Source of the DNA: Coniochaeta sp. PMI_546
Lineage: Eukaryota > Ascomycota > Sordariomycetes > Coniochaetales > Coniochaetaceae
NCBI GenBank assembly: GCA_021432605.1
Contig: MU271158.1
Span: 124,001 to 188,000 of the forward strand
Reading direction: 5' to 3'
Length of the DNA: 64,000 bases
Of the stretch, positions 37,901 to 49,200 are shown in pieces; position 1 is the stretch's first letter; every line of letters begins with the position of its first letter. The notes under the pieces were generated by a model. The model was not told the DNA's origin, ran no database searches, and worked only from the letters and a program-made list of their open reading frames with translations. The position numbers were made by a program, and so were the translations under genes.

Positions 37901-40269
37901 AAAGTATTTGGACGATTTCGCTATCGTATACTTCGATAATATTTTAATTTATTTAGAAGATTTCGAATAATATAAAAAATACGTCTATTTCGTTTTATAA
38001 GTATTATAAGACGCGAATTTATTAATCGAACCTGAAAAATACGAATTTTATTAGAAAGAAGTAAAATTTCTCGGTTACGTAATATTATTAGGCTAATTCA
38101 AAATAGATCTAGATAAGTTAAAAGTTATCGTAAAATAGTTTATATTAGAAACGGTTACGGGAATACGAACCTTTTTAGGAATTATTAACTTCTATCGTAA
38201 GTTTATTAAAGATTATAATAAGATTATAATACCTTTTACTAATTTTATTAAGAAAGATTTAAAGTTCGAATAGATTTCGAAAGAAAAAGAAACCTTTTAA
38301 AAACTTAAAAAGAAGATCTTAAACCAACCGGTATTAATTACCGCGGACTTAGAAAAACCTTATAAGATAGAAACCGACGTATCGGGATTTATATTCGGAA
38401 GTTAATTAGGATAACGAAATGAATAAAGAAAATTATACCTAATAACGTTTTTTTCGAAGAAGTTAAACGGACCGGAATTTAATTACGGTATCCCGGATTA
38501 AGAATTGATAATTATCGTTAAAACTTTCAAAAAGTAGAAATATTACCTTATAAGAATTAGATATAAGGTTAAGGTTTTAATAGATTATAAGAACCTTATT
38601 ACCTTTATTATAACAAAGGAACTTAACAAACGATAAATAAAATAGTATAAGTTTCTTACGGATTTTGATTTCGAAATAACGTACCGGAAAGGTAATAAAA
38701 ACGGTAGAACAGACGTTTTAAACCGACGGGAAGATTTGAAATTAAAAAAGGAAATATATTCGGCAAACTTTTTTAAGGTAAACTAATACGGTAACTTCGA
38801 ATTCGGGATTACGTAAGTAGTTAAACCCGATAAAAAGTAACTACGTAAAATTAAAGGAACTTATACGTTCGAAGAAGAAAAAGAATACTTAAAGAACTTT
38901 ACGGATAAGCTATTACGGTACCGAAAACTAGTTTACGTACCGAAATAACTATAGGAAGAATTTATACGGGAAATATACGAATATCTGTTATACGGATACT
39001 AAGGAACCTATAAAACGTAATAACGGATTCGATAATAAGGATATTATTTCCCCGGAATTACGGAGATAGTTAGAAAGGTTATATCGGAATATAACGTTTA
39101 TAATAAGGTAAAAACGTTAAGATACAAACCTTATAGGTTATTATAACTTATAGACTTATTATAATACCCGTAGGAAATAGTAACGATAGACTTTATCGTT
39201 AAACTATTACCGTTAAAAGAACTAATAACCAATATTATTTACGATAATATTTAGGTCGTAGTAAATAAATTTACTAAATATACGTATTTTATACTATATA
39301 AGGAAGTTAGTATTACGGAAGAACTAGTATACGTATTTATACGGATAGTAGTTAGCTAGTATAGATTACCCCGAAAATTAGTAACAGATAAGGATAAGCT
39401 ATTTACGTTAAAGTTTTAGACGACGTTAATAAAGGAAATAAGAGTTAATTATAAATCATTAACTGCGTTTTACTTATAAATAGACGGATAAATTGAAAGA
39501 ATTAATTAGACCTTTAAATAATATTTACGTATTTACGTTAACAAATAACAAAATGATTAGGTTAGATAGTTACTAACGGCGTAGTTCGTTTATAATAGTT
39601 CGTCGATTAAATTAATAAGAGGATTTATACTATTCTTTAATAACTACGGATATTATTTAGAAACAAGGGATATTACGCCGGTAGAACCTTTATAATATAA
39701 ATTACCTAAAGCTAAGTGGATAATTAAATATTTAAGGATAATCTATTATAAATTATAAAATAACTTATAGTTTATTAACAAAAGAATAAGCTTTTACGCT
39801 AACCGGAAAAGGTTAAAAGGACTAACTTTATAAGAGGGAGATAAAATTTACTTCGTACGACGAAATATCAAAACCAAACGGCTAAATTACAAATTAAATT
39901 GGAAAAAGATCGGACCCTTTAAAATCAAGAAAAAGTTATCTAATTTGAATTACGAATTCTAATTATTAACAAACATACGTATTTATTTAATATTTTATAT
40001 CTCGCTTTTCGAACCGGTATCTAAAAACGCGAAGTTAATAATAGATATCGAAATAGAACTAATATAAGAATACGAAATAGAAAAGATCTTTGGATATAAA
40101 AAAGAATAAAGAATAGATTTCTATTACGTTAAATAAAAAAACTACGACGACTTGGAAAATATATAGGAACCGGAAGCTTACTTTACGAACTACTAATAAT
40201 TATTATAAGAATTTCGTACTATAATAATATTATTATCTTAAAAGTCGAAAGGGATAATATTATATCGCC

Positions 40270-40850
40270 GTAAATTACGTTTTAGCCGGAAATAAAGTCG
40301 TTATCTAAGGAAAAGGACGTAATAAAAAGCGGACGGTTCTCGGTAACTTTTATTATTTCGCGGTCGGCTTTTTCCTTTTCGACCCTTTCTAATTCTTTTA
40401 TATTCGTTATACTTTTATAAATAGTACGTATTATTTTCTTAAATTATATTTTCTTTTGTTTACGAAGACGTTCGATTTTCGCGTTTATAATCTTTCGTTC
40501 TTTTTCGAATCTTTCGAAAACGAGTTCGTATTCGTAAAATTATTTCCTAATACGTTTTAAGTTTTTGATTAAGAATTCCTATACGTTATAATACGATAAC
40601 GTATCGCGGATATAACGAACGTAACGATTAGGATTAAAAAGAGAAACCTCGTAAATAATAAAGCCCTTTTTTTCGTAGTTAGAATACAAAAGTATTTCGA
40701 TATAATCGAAATCCAAAAGGATTTGGAAGAGTTTATTCTTACGAACGGTCGAGGTTTTCAGCTATTTTATTTGTTTTTATATACCGCGGTTAGATATAAT
40801 AACGATAAAGAAAAAGAAAACCTTCAGACGTAACTTATATAGGCTATTAG
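40270..40850 (-). other. Antisense frame in the 3' region of element A
   Basis: A minus-strand reading frame, opposite to gag-pol, that stays in one frame for about 150 codons apart from RIP-type interruptions. It is rich in Glu/Lys/Arg with heptad-like spacing (for example VFERFEKERKIINAKIERLR). The corresponding segment of element B (33940-34370) is similar. It belongs to a fossil element, and no function can be assigned. Confidence 0.5.
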
Positions 40851-40909
40851 TATTATTTATAAAAAGTATTAGGCCTTAAGGATAATAGCTAGAAAGAGGA
40901 AAGGGATAA

Positions 40910-41300
40910 TATTATAGACTTACGGTTACGGAAAGAACCTTACCAATCGATAAGGAATAGATATATAAGGCGTATCGTATTATATAGGTTAGGGACCTTA
41001 GGTTACGTAACTAATAGGAGGAATAGTTTTATAGTAAATATATTAGGATATAGGTAATAGTTTCCTATTAACTATATTATTATATTCGTTCAAATATATA
41101 AGAAGGAGTCTTTCTAAACTCCGTTACGGGTAGTTCTTAATTACCTAATAATCAATTTAAATATTCAATTGAGGTTATTATTTGAGTAAGATACTTATCT
41201 TAACGATACCAAAATAAAGACTACTTATTATACCTTAACTTACTTACCTTAAGTAATAGAACTTACCTTTTGATCTTAAACCCTATCTTAAATCGTTATA
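40910..41300 (+). repeat. 3' LTR of element A (391 bp)
   Basis: Aligns with 20776-21144 plus 34921-34942. It starts TATTATAGACT where the 5' copy has TGTTACAGACC, and ends ATCGTTATA. It is followed by the CTTAT duplication at 41301-41305. Differences from the 5' copy are overwhelmingly C-to-T and G-to-A, as RIP predicts. Confidence 0.85.
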
Positions 41301-41305
41301 CTTAT

Positions 41306-41756
41306 AATAAGCCCTTAAGGAACATTTATTTTTAATCTATATATAACGAGTAATTTATAACCGTCTAACCTTATAAGGCCTTATATAAAATCGCGTTTAA
41401 ACTTTTAAATACTCTTAAATATCTTAACCTTAATAATCTAATATAATATATAGGTTGGTAAAAAAGGTAATTTATAATATTATTTATATCGTATATTTTT
41501 TTATTTTTAAAACTATTTAGGATTCGTTAAAATAACCCTTATATATAAAATCGGCTTTAACCTTATACCGGTATTCGAGTTAAAAAATCCCGACCTCGTT
41601 TATATATATTTACTAGGGTTAGGGTTCTAAAAAAATATACTCAGCGATTTTTTATAAAAAGGTAATCTTCCGAATATATTTTTTATTTGAATAGGCTTAT
41701 TAAAAGTATACGTAATAGGTCGTAACTTTTCGTTTTATATATATTTTTATAGAAAA
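41306..41756. other. AT-rich RIP-like flank to the right of element A
   Basis: About 450 bp of the same TpA-rich composition as the elements but not matching them. It may be an older repeat relic or flanking DNA caught by spreading RIP. A short telomere-like TAGGGTTAGGGTT lies at 41614-41626. Composition returns to normal abruptly at about 41757. Confidence 0.5.
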
Positions 41757-41940
41757 AGCTAGTTTCCCAGCGGGCGTCTCTAGGAGCGAAATGTCGAGTG
41801 CTTCGAGCTCGGCCCAATCTACTATCGCAGTTAGGATTAATCAATTCTCTGGGAGGTCCTACATCGAGCTTACAGTCTTCCTTGGTTTGAGGTGGCGGGA
41901 CATAAGGCGGAAGTGTGGGCTCCGACGTCAACGCGGGCAT
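41755..41940 (-). pseudogene. 5' stub of a 2OG-Fe(II) dioxygenase gene cut off by the AT-rich island
   Basis: Exon 1 (41940-41874) reads MPALTSEPTLPPYVPPPQTK. A 55-nt intron follows (donor GTAAGC, acceptor ATAGTAG), and exon 2 from 41818 continues WAELEALDISLLETPAGK. This is the characteristic N-terminus of isopenicillin-N-synthase-like dioxygenases (DIOX_N: ATKEDxxWADLxxIDLS...). The match stops at about 41757, exactly where AT-rich sequence begins, so the catalytic jelly-roll core is missing. It is a host gene fragment, probably once part of the neighbouring metabolite cluster. The family call rests on about 45 residues. Confidence 0.65.
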
Positions 41941-42547
41941 TTTATTGTTACTTTTGGAGGCGCTTCGATTTCTTAACTACCGACTTGAGAGGAGCTTGGT
42001 ATATTTGAAGCCTTGGTATCTTAGGCAGGGTTAGGATTTGTGTCGTTGGATCCCTCTGTATGTCATATCATGCCCATGACTGACATAGCGTGAGTAGTTA
42101 GGATACCCCGCCCCTAGGATGCACGAAGGAGCATCACACCATCTCAGTTGTGGATGGTGAGTTGACTAAGTCGATGTAGCGCAGCCTGCACCCCTTAGCA
42201 ACCTCAGCCTTCCCTATGGGCCATTAATGTGGCGATTCTACCGCAAGACTACATGCTGTCTAGACCTACACTACATGATCATGCCGGAGATGTGTCAGTA
42301 TACAGGATATGTCAGAATACGAGGTTGTAATTTCTCCACACTCGTCCGTCTTGCCGGCATCTAGAGTCTATGAAGCGGGAATAGCCTGTGTTTTGTAATT
42401 AATTCCAATGTCGATTTCAGCGAGATACTAAATGCACAACTTATGAATGTGCCATTCTGGTTCGCAAAGCGTATCGGTCCAGAGGGGCGTTGGTTATCTG
42501 CATCGTACGGCGGTGTTCTGGTGGCCGTGAGCATAGGTGTCTCATAA
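41941..42547. other. Intergenic between two gene stubs
   Basis: About 600 bp of normal composition upstream of the dioxygenase stub. It contains no recognised coding sequence. Confidence 0.45.
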
Positions 42548-43095
42548 GCTTTGCACTGCGGTCCTCGTGCTATAACTGTATCGTCAATCAACCAGTTCTC
42601 ACGCAACATTTCTAGTGCCGGATTGACCTCGATCGCGAAGATAGTTACTCTGTCGGGTATCAGCAACCCCGATGCCAGTAGGTTCTTCTTCCTTTACTCT
42701 AATCTTCCTTTTGTAACTCAGGTAATGCTCACATCACAACCTCGAGTCGCCACCATCAGTCTCATATACTCGCAATAGCGGGGATCTCCGTCGCCATCAT
42801 AGCGGCATCAATACCCGCACTCGGTGTTCTTATCAAGAATACGATGAGCACCTATTCTGTCCCGCATTTCTACCGGTACTATCGTACCCATGACCCGCCT
42901 GCATCGTCCTCACAACAGCCGTCGTCGGATCGCGGTCCTCTGGCGCGACCGTCTCTTGCCTTAACGTCCGATGGCATGGACAGCGACTTCAGCGACAGTG
43001 GCCAATTCGGCAGTCCGCTGAGCAGTCCTGACAGTGCTCTCAAAAAGAAGTGGCCTGGGACCACGACGACGAGCTGTTCGGACTCCGAGTTTTGA
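42548..43095 (+). pseudogene. 3' part of a fungal seven-helix rhodopsin-domain (PF20684-type) membrane protein
   Basis: Two segments join in phase. 42548-42712 reads AGLTSIAKIVTLSGIS; it is followed by a 47-nt intron (donor GTAACT, acceptor ATCAG). 42760-43095 then reads SHILAIAGISVAIIAASIPALGVLIKN and a Ser-rich cytoplasmic tail ending SCSDSEF. This order (helix 6, a short acidic loop, a helix ending IIAASIPxLxVLI, then a disordered tail) is the end of Pth11-like or rhodopsin-domain proteins. The preceding five helices and a start codon are not found upstream, so the gene appears truncated. A very short complete gene with an unusual start is less likely. Confidence 0.45.
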
Positions 43096-43872
43096 GTCTG
43101 GCGTGGAGTGGAAGAACTGAGAGAGTACGGAGGTGCGCCCTTCTGCATATGATATTGTATATGTTCAGAAAAATTGAAGAGAGAAAGGAGTTGGGCAGTG
43201 TATAAGGCCTACGGGTGTTTTTTACGAGTTATAACATTGCCTAGGCGCGTTGGGGTTGTGTCTGGTTGCATTCAGCTAAGAAGGTGTAAGAGATAGAAAG
43301 GACACGAGGCACTTCAGTTTAGGCACGTTTCCCGGGAAGTTGGGCAATACTGGGCGGCTCTGAAGAATGAGGACTATCTCTGTGGTCGGGCTCTTCAATG
43401 ACCCTTCGCGAGCACGTGCTTCGAGGACCACAACAGTTCTGTGCGTGCAGGTCGACGGGTACAGAGACAAGGAAGCGCGGCCTACTCTATACAATGAAGG
43501 GAAAAGGGCGATAAATTAGTAACGGGTTATCTTTTTCGTCTCAATCGATGTACTGTGGTGTCCATGGTCTCGGCCCAAGACCTAGTCTTAAACTAATACC
43601 CTAGGAAACGCATATCTGATTAGTGATCCTATCCGCCGTATGAATAAGCATGCTTTAATTAGACGTCATGTCATGTAAACCACATCAATGTGGACTTGAG
43701 AATCTGTCTCCATCCCAGCATTTTATCCACCACCATTTCTCTCTCTTTCTCTTTCGATTTATTAGCTGAGTCTGATGCAGTTCGTGTTTCCCGTCATACC
43801 GAGATAGCCTTCAGATGCGAGCCGAAGGCGTGCCATAGTCAAACAGCAATCATTCTAGATGACAACCATGAT
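43096..43872. other. Intergenic, 3' flank of the MFS gene
   Basis: 777 bp with no supported gene. Short frames only. Confidence 0.5.
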
Positions 43873-45674
43873 CTATGCAGTTGCCGCGGCATTCTTATCT
43901 TCCGGTGCAGGCGCGTGGGTCGGGAGCCTGCTCCAGGGGATCATGGCGGTACACAAGCACGCGACACCAGCCATGCCGATGCCAACAGCAAATGCGGCCC
44001 TGAGACCATGCATATACGCAAGGAGGATGCCAGGAAGCTCCTCCGGCTTGAAGACTTGTCGCAGCTGGGTGGCACCAGTCGCGATCACAAGGGCCGGGTC
44101 GACCGTAGGTGCGGTGGAGGGCAGCTTGGCGATCAATTGGTTGACAAAGGCTGCCTGTGCCGCCGAGGTACTGAAAGCACCTCCAACCGTCTGGAAGACT
44201 ACACACGCACGTCTGTTAGCTTCTAATTACCTACCAACCACAAAGACAAAAGGTAATCTTGACGTACAGTAAATGTTCGCCACAACGGCTGCGATGTCCT
44301 CAGGGCCCACGTTGGCTTGTGCAATGTTCAGACCGTTCTGGACGGAAAAGGCGATGGCAGAGCCGGTGAGAATTTGATAGCCGACCCACTTGCCAGTCGG
44401 GGTGTCGAGGTCGAGAGTGTAGAGCAGGCCAATGCCAACCGTGGCAACAGCCGCACCAGCGAACATGGTCGGTGTCGCATGACCGGTCTTGGAGACGACC
44501 ATGCCGCCGACAACGCAAAAGATGCCGACCGAGATGACAAGAGGCAGGTTGTCGACGCCGGATTTGATAGGGCTTGCGCCGCGAATACTTTGGAAGTAGA
44601 TGGGAAGGTAGTAAACCAGAAGAACGAGGACACCCATGAAGAGGAGCTGGTAGGGAGCTACGCTCCACAGCGCCCGCTTCTTGAACAACCTCGGGATGAG
44701 CATGGCATACTCGTCCAAGTAGATCTCCCACATGACCAAAGCAATGGAGATGACACAGAATCCGACGAGGAGACCGATGACCACGCTGCTGTTCCAGGGG
44801 TGAGAGTTTCCAGCGTACTGAAGACCGAGAATGAAGCAAATGATGGCTGCCATGGCCAGCATGATGCCAACAGGGTCGATTTGCAGGAGCTTCTCCTTGA
44901 GGCTGACCTTGGGGGGTTTGGCGGCGCTCGGAAGATGGAAGAAAATGAAGACCACGGCTGCGGCGACACCGCCAATGGGCAAGTTGATGTAGAAGCACCA
45001 CCTCCAGGTCACTCTGTCGGTAAAGACGCCACCGAGAAGGGGCCCGAGAACGGCGGCTAGACCATACGTGAGACCAATGAAGCCCATCAGTACCGGCCGG
45101 AATTTTGGCTCGGCGCTGAAGGCGACGATGCTGGTACCACCGACCGACATGCCGGCGCCGCCCACGCCAGCGATGACACGGCCGACGATCAAAGCCTTCG
45201 AGTTCGGTGCGACACCACAAATCAGACTGCCGGCCTCAAAAATCAAGATGGAGACGATGAAGGTGTACTTGAGGTCAAAGTACTTGAAGACTTTGCCCCA
45301 AGCAGCCTCGAGACCGCCAAACGTCATGAAGTAGGCCGCGCCGTACCAAGTGACATCGTAAAGACCTCCGAACTCGTCCGTAATCTTGGGTATCGCTGTT
45401 CCGACGATGGTCTGCGTTCTGTGTTGGTTGCAGGTCAGAAGAAGAAGATTGGGGGACTGTAGGTACTCACCTGGTCCAGAGAAATCAGGAAGACGCCCAT
45501 GATAGACGCCCCGGCAAGGAGGAAGAGTCGCAAACCATGAGGGTACTCGTCTACGGGAGCTTTGACAGGCTCCTTCATAGAGCCGTCGGAAAGCTCACCA
45601 TTGTTCAGGGTCGAAGGCTTGGAGATGTCGGTTGCAGCCTCGGCCGTGGTGGTTTTCTCGTATTCCGCAGCCAT
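43873..45674 (-). CDS. MFS transporter, DHA2-type 14-helix drug/metabolite exporter
   Basis: Three exons on the minus strand (45674-45471, 45411-44268, 44198-43873) give 557 residues. The start [14 protein letters not shown] is preferred; an ATG 15 codons earlier (45719) is possible. After a hydrophilic N-terminus come [33 protein letters not shown] (helix 1), [20 protein letters not shown], and the exporter motif [27 protein letters not shown]. About 14 helices can be counted in all. This is the architecture of DHA2 pumps such as those in toxin clusters. Proton-driven export at the plasma membrane is the expected role. With the PKS-NRPS and the oxidoreductase next door, it may export the cluster product or give self-resistance. 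Confidence 0.92.
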
Positions 45675-46918
45675 ATCGTCCCCAGGCCAACGGTGCAAGC
45701 GTGCTGGTTGTCTAGTCAAGGACTGGAGTTACCGAAAAGGTGAAAGAAAGGGAAGCTTGACGAAAGACAGTACGCGGTGCTTCTTCAAGTCGCAATAAGG
45801 GAAACTTGAAATTAGGTATGTAAGGTGGCTTGAAAATAAGCGTGTTGGGAGATAGCGACTTGGCTTCGTTCAGCCGGGTTGTCAGTCGGTACTTAAGCAG
45901 CCAATCTGAGGCATCAAGCAAAGCGGAATGATTGCACATCTGTTGGAGAGGCCAGTGTTTAGGCGGCGACCGATTAATTACATGCTTAAATGTTGTTCTT
46001 TGTTTTACTGTGGTATGCTTAGAAATCAGAAAACAAGCCGCCGCTGAGAACTGCTTCACTGCCTTGGTATGCAACAATGGCTTGCATTCGCTTGGCACGG
46101 GAGGGAGGTACCAACAGCGATCAGGTGGGGGTCCTGTCTCGGCATCAAACAAGGACAAGGTTGCAGCCCTACACGTAGAGTTTGGGGGTTTCGGCGCTAC
46201 TCCTTTTGGCGAGCACACTCTTCCACAGCATGAGCTTAACTGACGGGCAAGAGCGCCGATAATCACTTTGCACTCGTGTTACACTAGTGTACGGCCTTGC
46301 AGGGCAGATGCAGGGCAGATGCTACATCTGAGATGCTGATCACTTCGGCCCCTTCCAGGTTACCACTGAGACCTGGTGGACCGCCGCTTTGTGTTGGGTT
46401 TTGTCAGCAACAACATGCAGAAGGGTGGTCGGTGCCGCAGGCAGGGAGGGGAAGCTGTTATTGCTGCCTATGTAGAAATCTCTAGAATTCTCGCCAATAT
46501 CTGGCAAGGCACAGACAGGGCACCCCTTTGCCACGCTAAACCTTTATTTCCCCGGGCTTTGTCGGCGATTTCTCTCTCATTTGGTTGGTTGAATTGGCGG
46601 CCGTTTTTCTCCCGCCTCATTGGTTCCAGTGGACAGTCCCAGGTCCTTCCAGTTCACCTTTATATAACCAGAAAACGGTGAAATCCAAAGTGCAGCCCGT
46701 CTCATTCGCTACCTAAGGTACCTACCTACTTACGTGATCGGCCTTCAATCTTCCTCGCACCAAGACGTCTGCACCTGTGCTTATTAGCTGCCTACTAGTA
46801 GCCCGCGCATTCTAAGCTTGATTCACTACATTATTGAAAGATAGACGTGCCTAGCCACGCATTTTAGGCTTTCATTTGAAACATCGACAACTGCACAGGG
46901 CCACAGTAGACGGACAAG
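45675..46918. promoter_or_regulatory. Divergent promoter region between MFS transporter and oxidoreductase
   Basis: 1.24 kb between divergent genes. A 184-codon minus-strand frame (45712-46266) has no motif and lies in the MFS promoter, so I do not call it. Near 46711-46732 is a CCTAAGGTACCTACCTAC-type run. No obvious Zn-cluster inverted repeat was noticed here. Confidence 0.4.
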
Positions 46919-48320
46919 ATGTCCTGGGAACAACTCACCCGTGTCTGGCGCGCCTTCAATCCACCAACAGTTGAGAAGCGCAGCGATGCTCTCAAGTTTG
47001 GCATTCTGGGAGCCGCCAACTCGGCGTAAGTCCCTCATCTGATATTTCTCGGCCAACAATACAATGGTCAAGTACTGACAACCAGCAGTGGCATGACTCT
47101 GACCATTCCCGCCAAACTGCATCCCGAGGTGGTCATACAGGCTGTGGCTGCTCGAGATCGGAAGCGGGCCGAGGAATTTGCAAAGAAGAACGGAATTCCA
47201 GAAGTCAAGGACTCCTATCAGGGTGAGTTTTGCCAAATTGCAATCCGGGGCCGGGGATGGGGCCACTTTCCCCATTGCGGAATGTCCTTCGTCGCACTCA
47301 CTGACAACTGTTCTCACTGTCTTAGAAATCCTTGATGACCCGAACATTGACTGTGTTCTGGTCCCGTTGCCCAATGCGCTCCATTTCGAGTGGGCTGTTC
47401 GCGCTATCCGCGCCGGAAAACATGTCCTGTTGGAGAAGCCGTCCGTGTCCAATGCGACCGAGGCTGAGATCCTATTCCGGCTGCCAGAACTGGACCAGCC
47501 CAATGCGCCGGTCCTTCTGGAAGCCTTCCATTACCGCTTTCACCCTATCTGGTCGGTCTTCATGTCGTATATCAACCACGCCGACGTGGTCCACGTGGAC
47601 ACGTATTCCATGATCCCGTGGTGGTTCGTGAGCAAAGACCACATCCACTTCAACTATAACCTCGCCGGCGGCACCATGATGGGCATGGGCACGTACAACT
47701 TCGCGGCACTCCGCCTCATCTTCGGGGCCGAGCCCGAGGAGTGCCTGAGCGCCGACGTCAAGGCCTTCACCGAGGGCGTTCACCACGACTGCGACTACGA
47801 GTTCAAGACCAAGTTCCGCTTCCCCAACGGCGGCATCGGCGAAGCCTTCAGCACGCTGCAGGGACCCACCTTCTGGCACCCCTCGTACGCGACCGTCACG
47901 CACCGGCAGGTCGAGGTCCCCGACAAGACGCTCCCAATGTCGCAGGTTAAGCTGATGACGCGCGAGGTGACGATCCACGGCTTCATCCACGCCGTCTTCT
48001 GGCACCGGGTCGACGTCAAGGACTCATTCGAGATCCGCGACAAGGACACGGGCAAGGTCATCAAGAAGTGGACCGAGAGCAAGTGGCGCAAGGCTCACAC
48101 CGCCAAGGAGGCCGGCGGAGACCTTGCCAAAATCGACAGCGAGCCCTACTGGATGTCGTTCCGGTACCAGCTGGAGGCCTTCGTGAACAGGGTCAAGGGC
48201 CGCGAGACCGCGTACTGGGTCGATAGGGAGGACTCGATCCGCCAGATGAAGATGGTCGACATGGCGTATGAGAAGAGCGGGCTGGGAGTGAGGCCCACAA
48301 GCAACTATAAAGTTAACTAA
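46919..48320 (+). CDS. Gfo/Idh/MocA-family NAD(P)-dependent oxidoreductase
   Basis: Three exons (46919-47025, 47089-47222, 47326-48320) give 411 residues. The Rossmann start FGILGAANSA-GMTLTIPAKLHPEVVIQAVAARD is split by intron 1. VLVPLPNALHFEWAVRAIRAGKHVLLEKP contains the catalytic EKP lysine (Lys118). EAFHYRFHP and the C-terminal alpha/beta domain follow. Closest in type to fungal D-xylose dehydrogenase and dihydrodiol-dehydrogenase-like proteins, it would oxidise or reduce a sugar or cyclic alcohol/ketone with NAD(P). It lies 1.4 kb upstream of the PKS-NRPS on the same strand, so a tailoring role is plausible but unproven. It looks intact. Confidence 0.92.
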
Positions 48321-48381
48321 GTACGTAGCTAGCTAGTTACGTTGGGCGGGGCACGCTGCAGGGACCGGGAACTTTTATGGT

Positions 48382-48404
48382 GGGGGGGGGGAGGGGGGGG
48401 GGGG
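48382..48404 (+). repeat. Poly-G tract
   Basis: A run of 23 bases that is all G except one A, starting about 60 bp after the oxidoreductase stop codon. It could form a G-quadruplex in the 3' flank, and its length in the assembly may be unreliable. Confidence 0.7.
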
Positions 48405-49172
48405 CCGTGTTTGATACTAGGTCTAGATAGCTAATTCGTGTTTATAGAAACGGAGTTCTAAACTCTAAGTGCACTTTAAGTTTAAGGTGGTGATGCCCAG
48501 TCTCCTTCCGTTGTAGGTCGATATATGAACCCAGTGAGCTTGGAAATGAAGCGTCCAGAACTATTGACAAGCACTATAGTTGATGGCCGTTACTTGGTCA
48601 CGGACGATGCGGCCAGGAAAAGCGGGTTGGCGAATATTGCTCGTCTATGTTGAGAACGCTTGTTTTGTGTCGAGCAAATCTCATGTTTGTTTTGTGAACA
48701 TGGTGAATAGTTCCAATGAAATTGCGTTGGTACATACTTCTTACAGCATAACGTCGAGATTGTATTGTACATACCACCCAAGTCCTCTGGTGTGGAGATT
48801 CACGACTAAATGGCCAATCCGAATAGGGACGAATTCAGGTTTGATATAATATGGATGTACTGTGTACAGCCATACGGAGAAGATAACAGTATGTGCCATC
48901 ATCACGATGTGTCGGAATAGGGTCTACCTACACAACACGCCGCGAACAAAGAGAAATACCCGATCGGGTGTTGGTGTGCATCAGAGGTGCACCTATATAT
49001 GTAAAGAGTACCGAATATCGGTTTCATGTCACGGAAGTGGCCGTGCACCATTCCCGTAAATCGAGTAGGTTAGATCGAGTAAATCGAGTAAGATTTAATC
49101 GCCGAAGAATTCTCAGGGTACGGCTGACGTACACGTAGCATGGAAGGCTCGATTGGCGTAAGGTATGATGTC

Positions 49173-49200
49173 ATTCCGCCGGACAGACATTCGGCGGAAT
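49173..49200. promoter_or_regulatory. Candidate Zn(II)2Cys6 regulator site upstream of the PKS-NRPS
   Basis: A perfect 9-bp inverted repeat, ATTCCGCCG then 10 bp then CGGCGGAAT, about 485 bp before the synthase start. Fungal binuclear-cluster regulators commonly bind paired CCG/CGG triplets with defined spacing. No regulator gene is in the window, so this is inference from sequence form. Confidence 0.4.

Larger units (their letters stand above)
20776..41300 (+). mobile_element. Element A: RIP-mutated Ty3/gypsy LTR retrotransposon, the outermost of a nested stack
   Basis: Excluding the insertion in its 5' LTR, the element is about 6.75 kb: two 391-bp LTRs and a 5.97-kb interior (34943-40909). 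The interior reads in plus orientation. A gag-like region lies at about 34990-35940, with a zinc-knuckle area near 35830. Next come a protease-like stretch, reverse transcriptase around 37250-38000, RNase H around 38200-38700, integrase around 38900-39700 and a non-pol 3' region (40210-40909). The RT-RH-IN order identifies Ty3/gypsy. Coding is destroyed by very many RIP-type C-to-T and G-to-A transitions (dozens at least), so it is a dead copy. It is the oldest of the stack, because element B lies inside its LTR; RIP makes LTR-divergence dating unreliable. Confidence 0.88.

Noticed and set aside
20776-41300. CRISPR array or prophage-like structure in the repeat-rich centre
   Set aside because: Repeats are LTRs with target duplications. 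The organism is a fungus, and there are no short regularly spaced repeats.
45712-46266. 184-codon minus-strand frame upstream of the MFS gene
   Set aside because: No family motif, lies in the divergent promoter region, overlaps another frame on the plus strand, and the preferred MFS start is downstream of it.
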